From assembly GCF_001921215.1 (NCBI RefSeq), contig NZ_MSIF01000035.1, positions 1-64,000 of the forward strand: a stretch of 64,000 nucleotides of DNA. Reading direction: 5' to 3'. Numbering within the stretch: position 1 is the first letter of the stretch; every line of letters begins with the position of its first letter. The stretch comes from Actinophytocola xinjiangensis. Lineage in GTDB: Bacteria; Actinomycetota; Actinomycetes; Mycobacteriales; Pseudonocardiaceae. The notes under the pieces are model-generated. The model searched no databases. It was not told where the DNA came from and was given only the letters and a program-made list of their open reading frames with translations. A program made the position numbers and the translations under genes. Shown one piece after another: positions 53,897 to 62,017 of this stretch.

Positions 53897-54547
53897 ATGG
53901 CCGTCCGGGTGTTCCTTGTTGACGATCACGGGTTGTTCCGGGCGGGGGTCCGCGCCGAGCTGGACTCGATCACCGACGACATCGAGGTGGTCGGCGAGGC
54001 CGGCACCGTCGGTGAGGCGGTGGCCGGCATCGGGCACCTCAAGCCGGACGTGGTGCTGCTGGACGTGCACATGCCCGACGGCGGTGGCGCCGAGGTGCTG
54101 CGCCGGGCGCGGCCGGAGAACCCGGAGGTCGTGTTCCTGGCGCTGTCGGTGTCCGACGCCGCCGAGGACGTGATCGCGGTGATCCGCGCCGGCGCCAGGG
54201 GCTACGTCACCAAGACGATCTCCAGCCACGAGCTGGTGCGGGCGGTCGTGCGGGTCTCCGAGGGCGACGCGGTGTTCTCACCGAGGCTGGCCGGGTTCGT
54301 GCTGGACGCGTTCGCCGACCGGCCGGGTGCGGCCCCCATCTCCGACCCGGAGCTCGACCTGCTGACCCCGCGCGAACGCGACGTGCTGCGCCTGCTGGCC
54401 AGGGGTTACGCGTACAAGGAGATCGCCGCGGAGCTGTTCATCTCGGTGAAGACCGTGGAGACGCACGTGTCGAGCGTGCTGCGCAAGACCCAGCTGTCCA
54501 ACCGCTACGAGCTGTCCCGCTGGGCGTCGGACCGGCGGCTGGTCTGA
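53897..54547 (+). CDS. LuxR/NarL-type response regulator
   Basis: 216 aa from the ATG at 53897 with GAGGGAGG upstream. The receiver is intact: VFLVDDHGLFRAGV, phospho-acceptor Asp56 in VVLLDVHMPDGGG, and Lys in GYVTKTIS. The LuxR helix-turn-helix is LTPRERDVLRLLARGYAYKEIAAEL and KTVETHVSSVLRKTQLSNR. Cognate partner of the PspC-histidine kinase, a LiaRS-like pair. Confidence 0.95.
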   Translation: MAVRVFLVDDHGLFRAGVRAELDSITDDIEVVGEAGTVGEAVAGIGHLKPDVVLLDVHMPDGGGAEVLRRARPENPEVVFLALSVSDAAEDVIAVIRAGARGYVTKTISSHELVRAVVRVSEGDAVFSPRLAGFVLDAFADRPGAAPISDPELDLLTPRERDVLRLLARGYAYKEIAAELFISVKTVETHVSSVLRKTQLSNRYELSRWASDRRLV

Positions 54548-54575
54548 GACGTCAGCCGGTGGATCAGCCGGTGGA

Positions 54576-56195
54576 TCAGCCGCTGCCCCGGCCGGTGCGC
54601 ACGAAGTTGTCGATCATCAGCTCGCCGTCCTGCTCGATCAGGGCGAACGAGTAGGCCTCGGTCGACTTGCCGCCCTTCTTGCGGTCGAACAACAGGGTGG
54701 CGGCGACCCGGTTGCCGTTCGCGTAGGGCTCGCGGACCTTCACCGACTTGACCGTGCCCCAGAAGTTCGCGTAGCCCTCGAAACCGTCGGAGATGCCCTG
54801 CGCCCGCTCGGTCAGGTGCTCCCACGCGGCCTCCGGGTCGTCGGGTAACAGCGCGTAGTAGTCCTTGACGGCCTCGATGTAGTCCTCGTCGGTCGGCTCG
54901 TCGCCCTCGTCCTCGTCGTCCTCGGTGGTGGTCTCCTCGTCCGAGGTGGCGGTGTCCGGCGACGGCTGGGGCTGGGGCTGCTCCTGGGTGGTCGTCGGGC
55001 CGGCGCCGCCGGCGCCGTTGGTGCCCTCGGAGGTGAACAGGCTGGCCACGAGGATCCCGACGAGCGCGGCGGCCACGATCGCCAGCAGCGTCAGCACCAC
55101 CGAGCGGACCTTGTTCGGCTGGGCCGGCGGGCGCGGCGGGCGGGAACGGGGGAGCGGGCCGGAGGGCATCGGCTCGCGGTGCGCGATCGGGCCGGGTCCG
55201 CTCGGCGCCGGCTCGGCGAACGGGTGGACGTCCAGGCGGGTGGAGTCCTTGGGTGGCTGCGGCCACTGCTGCTGGGGTGGGGTGGCGACCGGCGGGGGCA
55301 ACCGGTTCCCGGCGATCCGGTCGGTCGGCCCGAGCGCGGCGGCGCTGGGGGCGGCGGGCAGTCCGGGCACCGGCCGGCCCTCGGCGACCGCGGCGAGGCC
55401 GTCCCGCGCGGTGATCAGCGACGGCCGTTCCTCCGGGTCCACCCGCAGTAACTGCATCAGCAGCGCGGTCAGCGGCCCGGCCTGTCTCGGCGGGGTGATC
55501 TTGCCGGCGGCCACCGCGTACAGCAGGGCCAGCGTGTTCTCGCTCAGGCCGAACGGCGAGTGCCCCTCGACGGCCGTGTACAGCGTCGAGCCGAGGCTGA
55601 ACACGTCGGCGGCCGGCGTCGGGTTCTCGCCCTTGGCCACCTCGGGCGCCAGGTAGGCGGGGGTGCCGGCGAGCATCCCGGTGGCGGTGACGGTGACGTC
55701 GCCGGTGGCCCGGGAGATGCCGAAGTCGGTGATCTTGACCGTGCCGTCCTCGGCGAGCAGCACGTTGGCCGGCTTGATGTCCCGGTGGACGATGCCGGCC
55801 GCGTGCGCCGCGACCAGCGCGGACGCGACCTGCGTCCCGATCCCGGCGGCCTCGGCCGGCGGCAGCGTCCCGCGTTCGGTGAGCACGGCGGCCAGGCTCT
55901 TGGACGCCAGGTACTCCATGATCAGCCACGGGTCGTCGTCGTGTTCGGCGACGTCGTAGACCGTGATGGCGTTGGGGTGAGCCAGCCGCGCGGCGATGCG
56001 GCCCTCACGCATACATCTTCGCCGCGACTCCTCGGCCTGTGCCTCCGACAGCCCCGGCTGCAGCAGCATCTGCTTGACCGCGACCGTGCGGTGCAGCCGC
56101 TCGTCGTGCGCCTGCCACACGATGCCCATCGCCCCGGAGCCCAGCTGCCGGCCCAGCCGGTAGCGCCCGGCTACGAGATCGCCCTCACCCGTCAC
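54576..56195 (-). CDS. Membrane Ser/Thr protein kinase with extracellular NTF2-like domain
   Basis: 539 aa from the GTG at 56195, which aligns with the neighbouring kinase (TGEGDLVAGRYRL against TDEGRLVAGRYRL). Kinase domain, residues 1-265: glycine loop GSGAMGIVW, Lys41, catalytic HRDIKPANV, DFG and the GTPAYLAPE loop. A Pro-rich juxtamembrane segment follows, then a membrane helix at about 360-383 and an acidic Thr/Glu linker. The C-terminal extracellular domain (about 440-539) is YYALLPDDPEAAWEHLTERAQ and FWGTVKSVKV, of SnoaL/NTF2-like type, not PASTA. The extracytoplasmic domain presumably senses a ligand. 39 bases from the upstream kinase gene, one operon. Confidence 0.9.
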   Translation of the reverse strand: MTGEGDLVAGRYRLGRQLGSGAMGIVWQAHDERLHRTVAVKQMLLQPGLSEAQAEESRRRCMREGRIAARLAHPNAITVYDVAEHDDDPWLIMEYLASKSLAAVLTERGTLPPAEAAGIGTQVASALVAAHAAGIVHRDIKPANVLLAEDGTVKITDFGISRATGDVTVTATGMLAGTPAYLAPEVAKGENPTPAADVFSLGSTLYTAVEGHSPFGLSENTLALLYAVAAGKITPPRQAGPLTALLMQLLRVDPEERPSLITARDGLAAVAEGRPVPGLPAAPSAAALGPTDRIAGNRLPPPVATPPQQQWPQPPKDSTRLDVHPFAEPAPSGPGPIAHREPMPSGPLPRSRPPRPPAQPNKVRSVVLTLLAIVAAALVGILVASLFTSEGTNGAGGAGPTTTQEQPQPQPSPDTATSDEETTTEDDEDEGDEPTDEDYIEAVKDYYALLPDDPEAAWEHLTERAQGISDGFEGYANFWGTVKSVKVREPYANGNRVAATLLFDRKKGGKSTEAYSFALIEQDGELMIDNFVRTGRGSG

Positions 56196-56234
56196 CGACA
56201 ACCCCCAGCACGCCCTCGACGACGTCCGCGCGGG

Positions 56235-57614
56235 TCACCGGACCACCCCCGCCGGGGGCTCGTCCGGAGGCGTCGTCGTGGTCGTCGTCGTGGTCGTCGG
56301 TTCCTCCGGCGGCGTGGTGGTGGTCGTCGTCGTGGTCGTCGTGGTGGTGGTCGTCGTGGTCGTGGTGGTCGGCTCCGGCTCCTCCTCGACCGGCTCCTCC
56401 TCGACCGGCGGCGGTGTCGTCGTGGTCGTGGTGGTGGTCGAGGTGGTGGTCGGCACGACCGACGTGGTGGTCGTCCCGCCCGGGGTGCTGGGCGGCGGCG
56501 TCTCGTCCCGGCCGGACAGCAGCACGGCGGCGGTCGCGACCAGGGCGACCAGCAGCACACCGGCGAACACCAGCGGCTTGCGTGACTTGGCCGTGGGCGG
56601 CGGCGCGGTCGGCCGTTGCCGGGGCACCGAGCGGGTGCGGTCACCGGCGCCGACCAGCTGGGTCGTGCCGCCGTACCCGTCGTCGTAGTTGTCCCGGTAG
56701 TCGTACTCGTCCCGGTCGCCGTAGCCGCTGTTGGGCATGACCATGCGGGTCGCCGAGTCGGTCGCCGGGAACGCCCTGGGCAGCGACGGGGTCTCTCCGG
56801 CGGCCACGGCCGAGAGCAGGTCCCTGGCCCGCGCGGTCGCCGGCCGCTGCTCCGGCTCGGCGGCCAGCAGCCAGTTCAGCACGCCGGTCATCGGGCCGGA
56901 GCGCTGCGGCGGGTTGATCCGCCCGGCGGCCACCGCGTGCAGCAGTTGCAGGGTGTTGTCGGTCAGGCCGAACGGCGGCTCGCCCTCGATCGCGGCGTAG
57001 AGCGTCGAGCCGAGGGAGAACACGTCCGAGGCGGGCGATGGCTCCTGGCCGACGGCCGACTCCGGCGCGAGGTAGGCGGGGGTGCCGGCGATCATGCCGG
57101 TCTTGGTGACCGTGACGTCGTCGGTGGCCCGGGAGATCCCGAAGTCGGTGATCTTCACCGTGCCGTCGTCGGCGATCAGGATGTTGCCCGGCTTGACGTC
57201 GCGGTGGACGATGCCGGCCGCGTGCGCGGCGGCCAGCGCGGCCGCCGACTGGGCGCCGATCCAGGCCACCTCACGCGGCGAGAGCGGGCCCCGCTCGGCC
57301 ATCACCATGGCCAGGCTCTTGGACGGCAGGTACTCCATCACCAGGCACGGCACGCCGTCCTCGTCCACCACGTCGAACACCGCGATGGCGTTCGGGTGCT
57401 GGAGCTTGGCGGCGATCCGGCCCTCGCGCATGCACCGCGCGACCGCCTCGGCCGCCTCGTCGGGCGGGAGGCCGGGCTGGAGCAGGAGTCTCTTGACAGC
57501 GACCGTTCGGTTCAACCGCTCGTCGTGCGCCTGCCACACAACGCCCATCGCACCCGTACCGATGCGGTGGACGAGGCGGTAGCGCCCGGCTACCAGGCGA
57601 CCCTCATCGGTCAT
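56235..57614 (-). CDS. Membrane Ser/Thr protein kinase with poly-Thr extracellular tail
   Basis: 459 aa. The kinase domain (1-270) has GTGAMGVVW, AVKRLLLQ, HRDVKPGNI, DFGISRATDD and the GTPAYLAPE activation loop. An acidic-Tyr juxtamembrane segment (DRDEYDYRDNYDDGYGG) and a membrane helix (about 345-367) follow, then almost only Thr/Pro/Glu with runs of up to 20 threonines. No sensor domain is visible outside, in contrast to its neighbour. The Thr tail could be glycosylated or span the wall. Upstream 57615-57843 holds the promoter region, with no further gene. Confidence 0.9.
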   Translation of the reverse strand: MTDEGRLVAGRYRLVHRIGTGAMGVVWQAHDERLNRTVAVKRLLLQPGLPPDEAAEAVARCMREGRIAAKLQHPNAIAVFDVVDEDGVPCLVMEYLPSKSLAMVMAERGPLSPREVAWIGAQSAAALAAAHAAGIVHRDVKPGNILIADDGTVKITDFGISRATDDVTVTKTGMIAGTPAYLAPESAVGQEPSPASDVFSLGSTLYAAIEGEPPFGLTDNTLQLLHAVAAGRINPPQRSGPMTGVLNWLLAAEPEQRPATARARDLLSAVAAGETPSLPRAFPATDSATRMVMPNSGYGDRDEYDYRDNYDDGYGGTTQLVGAGDRTRSVPRQRPTAPPPTAKSRKPLVFAGVLLVALVATAAVLLSGRDETPPPSTPGGTTTTSVVPTTTSTTTTTTTTPPPVEEEPVEEEPEPTTTTTTTTTTTTTTTTTTTPPEEPTTTTTTTTTPPDEPPAGVVR

Positions 57615-57843
57615 CGCGACGAGTCCTCCCTGCCTGCAGGCGTTCGGTTGTCATGCCGGCTCCGAGAGTGCGGGAATACTGGACCGCAGGGCACAGAACA
57701 CCTCCCGGGCTGGCGCGGGCGTTTCCAATGATCGCCAGTCCGAACGGCGGGTCCACGTACGCCGACCCGCACCAGGCTAGGCGTTCACTCTGTGCACACG
57801 AATGCGGACCACACCGTGCACGGTGTCTGTAAACGTTACTCGA

Positions 57844-58725
57844 TCAGTTGCGCTGGGCCGACAGCAGTTGGGCGCCGGTGATCCACCTCGGCGAGTCGGC
57901 CACGGTGAGCAACTGTTCGACCCGCATGGCGCCGCCGTCGGCGAGCGCCAGCCGGACCACGGCGATGACGCCCTCCGCGTGCTCGCGCACCTCCAGGACG
58001 TCGATCCGGCGGACGGTCGACCAGGAGTCGAGGAACTCACCGAGGGTGCTGCTGAGCAGATCGGGGGCGAGCAGGTCGAAGGCGCTGTCCGGGTTGGCGG
58101 GCAGCAGCTCGTAGAACTTCCTGACCAGCGCGACGTCCGACATCGGGGCGGCCACCGGCGGCGCGACGGCACGGGGCGCCTCGGCGGTGACCGTCGCGGC
58201 CGGTGGCACCGGCGCGCTGGCGGTGGGGGACGGGGTGGTCGTCTCGACTGGCTCGGGGGCCGGCGTCGCGGCGGGGGCCGGCGGTCGGGCCGCGCCGGAG
58301 GTCGGCAGGCTGCGTTCGAGCTGGTCGGGCAGCATGGCCTGGTCGCCGGTGATGCGCAGGGCGGGGCGGTCGGCGGCGGTCTCGCCGGAGCGCTGGTGGC
58401 TGATGGCGGCGCCGGTGGCGATCGCGGCGCAGAGCACCAGGGTGGCGGCGCCGAGGCTGGTCAGCTTGGCGAGCTGGGCGCCGCGCGAGGGTGGCCGCCG
58501 GTGGGACCCCGGTTCGACGACCATCACCCGTTCGAGGGGTTCGGTCGGTTCGGCGGCCGCCGGTCGGGGACGGGTGGGCCTGGGGCGGGCGTGGTCGGGG
58601 GTCCGGGTGGGTGGCGCGGCGAGCGGTGCCGGCGCGCCGGGGCGGAGCGCCTGTCTGTTGATCAGTTCGGTGACGTGAACCGACCCGGCGCGGACATGCC
58701 GTCGCCCGGTCGTCAGACGATCCAC
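57844..58725 (-). CDS. Single-pass membrane protein with extracellular NTF2-like domain
   Basis: 293 aa from the GTG at 58725. The cytosolic N-terminal 85 residues are Pro/Arg-rich. One membrane helix lies at about 88-110. A Pro/Thr/Ala linker leads to a C-terminal domain (about 195-293) starting VALVRKFYELLPANPDSAFDLLAPDLL and continuing VRRIDVLEV, which resembles the sensor part of the kinase at 54576. It may be a co-receptor or a substrate of the adjacent kinases. No family name recognised. Confidence 0.72.
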   Translation of the reverse strand: MDRLTTGRRHVRAGSVHVTELINRQALRPGAPAPLAAPPTRTPDHARPRPTRPRPAAAEPTEPLERVMVVEPGSHRRPPSRGAQLAKLTSLGAATLVLCAAIATGAAISHQRSGETAADRPALRITGDQAMLPDQLERSLPTSGAARPPAPAATPAPEPVETTTPSPTASAPVPPAATVTAEAPRAVAPPVAAPMSDVALVRKFYELLPANPDSAFDLLAPDLLSSTLGEFLDSWSTVRRIDVLEVREHAEGVIAVVRLALADGGAMRVEQLLTVADSPRWITGAQLLSAQRN

Positions 58726-58856
58726 TTTGTGACGGCCTCCGTGCGTAGCGTTAGGTCCCCAAGGGGTACTCCCGTGGGGCGGGGGAACGCTAGCTAATTG
58801 AAGTGGATCACCCGATCGGGCTGATCACTGACCGGGGATGTCACTCGTTCGGCCTA

Positions 58857-60161
58857 TCAGTCAGTGACGATCTCGTCGCTGATCATCGGATCACCACCCC
58901 AGGTGAACGTCAAACGGTGTCGCTCGGTCGTGACCTGACCGTCGGCGTGGTGCAGCCGCAGCGTGCTGGTCGTCACCGCACGGCCCCGGTCGATGACGAT
59001 GTCCACGACCTCGATCCGGTCCACGCCCGCGTAGCGCGCCTCGATGGCCTCCGGACCGCCCTTGGCCATGCTCCCGGTGCACAGCGCGTAGGCCGCCTCC
59101 GGGTCGCTGGTGACCAGCGCGAAGTACTGCTCGGTGCGGTCGCCCATGATCTGCGGCGCGGTCGGCGTCACCGGCTCGGGCCCGACCGTGGTCCGCCGGG
59201 GCGGGACCGCCGCGGCCATCACCGCCGCCGGCTCCCCTGCCTCCTCCGGTGCGTCGGTGCTGGTCGTGGTGGGGGTGTCGGTGGTGTCCCCGGCCGTGGC
59301 CGTGCGCCGGACGGTGGACTCGCGCGGTGCGGGCGCCTTGCCGGCCTCCGGGCGCGGCGAGGACACCGGGCTCCGCGAGGAACTGGGCGCCGGCGCGGCG
59401 GAGGTCTCCTCCGCCGGCAGCCGCTCGATCTCCAGCGGGCTGGTGGGATAGGCGGGCAGCGCGTCGATCGTCTGGCCGGGCCACTGCGGCCCGACCAGCC
59501 ACACGGCCGACAGCGTCAGCCCGCAGACCACCGCCACCGACGTCCCGACGGCGAACCAGGCGGCCGTCCGCCAGGTCCTCGGCGGGGTCACCGACGCCGG
59601 CACGGTGCCGAGGTCGAACTTGCGCAGGCCGCTCGGCGGGGTCGTCAGCGGTCCGACCACTGGTTCGGCGTCGCGCGGGAACGGAACCAGCGCCAACGGA
59701 ATCGTGTCCGCCGCGGGGTCGTCGTTCCTGGCGCTGCCCCGGGCGCGCCGGTGCCGCCGCGTCCGACGCGGCGCCGGGTCGGCGCACAGCGCGGCCACCA
59801 CCGACGGCGGCGCGGGCGGCGGCAGGTCGAGCGGGTCATCGGCGAGCTCCGCCGGCCCGGTCGGCCACGGGTCGTCCACACCGGCGAGCTGGTCGCGCCA
59901 CGGTCCGAGCAGCGGATCGTCCAGCACGTCGCCGTCCTCGCGCGTGACCGGCTGGTCCCGGTGCGCGGACGGGGGCAGTAAGGGGAGCGGGACGTCCCCC
60001 GGCCGGGCGTGGGTCGGCCCCTGGCTCGCCCCGTCCGGGCGAACGGCCGGTGTCCATGCCGCTGTCCCCGCCGGTGTCCCTGTGGCTGTCCATGCCGCGT
60101 CCACCGACCGACGCCGGTGCCTGCCATGACGTGACCCTGCGGGCCATCCCCCGCTACTCAT
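58857..60161 (-). CDS. Single-pass membrane protein with extracellular NTF2-like domain (longer paralogue)
   Basis: 434 aa from the ATG at 60161; the start could be further downstream because the first 60 residues are Arg/Pro-rich and weakly coding. The cytosolic part is acidic/Pro-rich. A membrane helix lies at about 205-228 (AAWFAVGTSVAVVCGLTLSAVW). A Ser/Thr/Pro linker and a C-terminal domain (about 340-434) follow with TEQYFALVTSDPEAAYALCTG and GVDRIEVVDIVIDRGRAVTTS, the same fold pattern as the two previous proteins. Unknown function. Confidence 0.68.
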   Translation of the reverse strand: MSSGGWPAGSRHGRHRRRSVDAAWTATGTPAGTAAWTPAVRPDGASQGPTHARPGDVPLPLLPPSAHRDQPVTREDGDVLDDPLLGPWRDQLAGVDDPWPTGPAELADDPLDLPPPAPPSVVAALCADPAPRRTRRHRRARGSARNDDPAADTIPLALVPFPRDAEPVVGPLTTPPSGLRKFDLGTVPASVTPPRTWRTAAWFAVGTSVAVVCGLTLSAVWLVGPQWPGQTIDALPAYPTSPLEIERLPAEETSAAPAPSSSRSPVSSPRPEAGKAPAPRESTVRRTATAGDTTDTPTTTSTDAPEEAGEPAAVMAAAVPPRRTTVGPEPVTPTAPQIMGDRTEQYFALVTSDPEAAYALCTGSMAKGGPEAIEARYAGVDRIEVVDIVIDRGRAVTTSTLRLHHADGQVTTERHRLTFTWGGDPMISDEIVTD

Positions 60162-60220
60162 GGCTGTTGAGACCTCGCTCCCGCCTGATCGTGATGTCAG
60201 GTGATGGCTTCGTCACCCGA

Positions 60221-60949
60221 TCAGCTGGTGTCAACCACCTGGAAGTCCTCGGCCAGCAATCCGTTCGCCAGCCCGTGACGAGTGGCGATCCCCGACAGGT
60301 AGGTCCGGATCCCCACATCGAGTCCGTCGCCGTCACCGACCTGCGAGACGTGCGAGCGCAGCGCGGCGAGCTTGCGGTCGAACGTCGCGGTCACGTCGAC
60401 CGCGTGGTTGCGCCGCTCCACCGGGCCGTCGACCAGCCACAACTCCCGCACGGTCCACGGCTCCAGGCCCTCGTCGGCCAGCAGCTCGGGGAAGACGTGC
60501 GGGTTGCGCGCGTCGGGATAGACAGCGGCGAACGTGGCCGTCCCGACCGCCCGGTGATCCGGATGGGTGGTCGCCACAAACGCCCAGTTGATCTCGGGAG
60601 ACCAGGTCATCACCCGTTCCGGGCGCACCGTGCGGATCACCCGGGTGATGTCCCGACGCAACGCGAGCGACGGCTCGACGGCCCCGTCCGGGTACCGCAG
60701 GAACCGCACGTCCCGGACCCCGACCACCTCGGCCGCCGCCCGCTGCTCGGCCTCCCGGCGCGCCGCCAGCGCGGCGGCGTCCCGGCCGACCTCCCCGCCG
60801 GCCTCGCCCGAGGTGACCACGCAGTAGCTGACCTCGACCCCCGCGTCCGTCCACCCCGCCACCGTCGCGGCCGCGCCGAAGTCGACGTCATCCGGATGCG
60901 CGGTGACCACCAGCGCCGAGCGCGCTTCTATGGGCGTAACGGGGCTCAC
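60221..60949 (-). CDS. PIG-L/LmbE-family deacetylase
   Basis: 242 aa with the GTG start at 60949 (a GTG at 60973 would add eight residues). Zinc motif Ala-His18-Pro-Asp-Asp21 near the N-terminus and the distal THPDHRAVG are intact, with EINWAFV between them. Members include MshB and Mca of mycothiol metabolism and GlcNAc-PI deacetylases; the sequence does not settle which substrate is used. Confidence 0.9.
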   Translation of the reverse strand: MSPVTPIEARSALVVTAHPDDVDFGAAATVAGWTDAGVEVSYCVVTSGEAGGEVGRDAAALAARREAEQRAAAEVVGVRDVRFLRYPDGAVEPSLALRRDITRVIRTVRPERVMTWSPEINWAFVATTHPDHRAVGTATFAAVYPDARNPHVFPELLADEGLEPWTVRELWLVDGPVERRNHAVDVTATFDRKLAALRSHVSQVGDGDGLDVGIRTYLSGIATRHGLANGLLAEDFQVVDTS

Positions 60950-61001
60950 CCGCGTCAGAGTAAGCGGTCGCACACGGTTCGCCCGCCCGGGTGCGCGCGC
61001 G

Positions 61002-61035
61002 ACCGTCGCCTCACTCGACCGGGTGAGGCGACGGT
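61002..61035 (-). terminator. Hairpin terminator
   Basis: Perfect 13-base stem (61002-61014 with 61023-61035) and 8-base loop, 9 bases beyond the stop of the minus-strand gene at 61044. Confidence 0.75.
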
Positions 61036-61043
61036 GTCAGGCG

Positions 61044-61349
61044 CTACTGACCCGAGCGGTAGCGGTCCTTCGTCGACTGGAGCGCCTTGGCCGCCACGCC
61101 GCCCGAACCCGCCGCGAGCACGATCGCCAGCACGTCCGCGAAGCCGGTACCGGCGGTCAGCGCCCACCCCAGCAGTGCCCCGGCCGTCGTGACACCCGCG
61201 ACCGGCCAGCGCGACCGCACGTACTGGGCGATCGGCGTCCCGCCGGCCCGCTTGGTCGCGGCCGAGTTCAGCAGCGCGAGATAGCCGACGTGAGCCAGCG
61301 TGGCCACCACCGCGGCGATGGCGATGATGACGGCGATCAGGTTCAGCAT
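61044..61349 (-). CDS. Small membrane protein of unknown function
   Basis: 101 aa: hydrophobic segments at about 2-22, 50-65 and 70-86, basic loops between them, and a polar C-terminus [14 protein letters not shown]. No family recognised. Good coding character and its own downstream hairpin support it as real. Confidence 0.75.
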   Translation of the reverse strand: MLNLIAVIIAIAAVVATLAHVGYLALLNSAATKRAGGTPIAQYVRSRWPVAGVTTAGALLGWALTAGTGFADVLAIVLAAGSGGVAAKALQSTKDRYRSGQ

Positions 61350-61411
61350 GACTCCAGTGTGCCCGCCGCCGCGAGCTCCGGGATCGGTGACATCCCTGAG
61401 ATTTCCTGGTG

Positions 61412-61726
61412 CTAACGGCCCAGCGGCCCGCGACCCAGGTTGAGCAGGGCCATCGCGAGCTTGCGGCCCTCCGCGCCGAGCTCGCGGTAGCGGGCGAGCA
61501 CGTCCATCTCGCGGTTGTAGACGATCCTCGGCCCGCCGGCCGCCATCCGCGCCGCGCCGATCGTGCGCGACACCTCCACGCGCCGCTTCACCAGGCGCAG
61601 GATCTCGGCGTCGAGCCAGTCGATCTCCTCGCGGAGCTTGCCGATCTCGGTGTCGGCCGGCTGGTCGCTCGCCTGTTCACTCATTGCCGCGTTCTGGGGC
61701 ATGTCCTCATCCTTGTCCGGTGTCAT
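61412..61726 (-). CDS. aroQ: Chorismate mutase, AroQ class
   Basis: 104 aa. A short polar leader is followed by the AroQ helical core: [38 protein letters not shown], then [13 protein letters not shown] and LNLGRGPLG, matching the intracellular mycobacterial enzyme Rv0948c. It converts chorismate to prephenate for Phe/Tyr. In mycobacteria the enzyme depends on DAHP synthase for full activity. It is adjacent to and divergent from uvrD1, as in mycobacteria. Two hairpins lie in its leader. Confidence 0.93.
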   Translation of the reverse strand: MTPDKDEDMPQNAAMSEQASDQPADTEIGKLREEIDWLDAEILRLVKRRVEVSRTIGAARMAAGGPRIVYNREMDVLARYRELGAEGRKLAMALLNLGRGPLGR

Positions 61727-61749
61727 GGAGTTCGCCGCCCCAGCGCGAT

Positions 61750-61833
61750 GAAGCCCCGGGGTCCGAGGACTCCGGGGCTTCGTTGTGGTCTGAGCGTGCT
61801 ACGCCACGACGGGAGCCGGAGTCCGGTTCCCGT
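61750..61833 (-). promoter_or_regulatory. Two hairpins in the aroQ leader
   Basis: Read on the minus strand, the first stem is 61833-61823 with 61819-61809 (11 bp, one G-U), directly preceded by a run of seven T. The second is 61781-61772 with 61759-61750 (10 bp perfect, extendable inwards), ending 23 bases before the ATG. Possible attenuator pair or 5' mRNA structure; no obvious leader peptide rich in Phe or Tyr was found. Confidence 0.4.
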
Positions 61834-61912
61834 AAAAAAAGTTGACGTGGCTGGTTCGCACTCGATCGATTCTGCCCCAGCCGCCCGGACCTGTCCACCA
61901 GGTGTCCACAGT

Positions 61913-61964
61913 GTGGTCAGGCGGCGTGGTCGGGCGGCGTGGTCGGGTGGCGCGGTCGGGCCGT
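61913..61964 (+). repeat. 13-bp tandem repeat upstream of uvrD1
   Basis: GTGGTCRGGYGGC, three close copies and a degenerate fourth (61913-61925, 61926-61938, 61939-61951, 61952-61964). Non-coding, 54 bases ahead of the uvrD1 start. May affect its expression or be neutral slippage. Confidence 0.8.
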
Positions 61965-62017
61965 GCCGGGCTTGCCGCGCGTTCGCTGTCGGTGGGGGCC
62001 GGTAACGTTGGCGCACG

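Noticed and set aside
61842-61880. TTGACG after an A-run as a promoter for uvrD1
   Set aside because: No acceptable -10 at 16-18 bases, so not listed as a feature.
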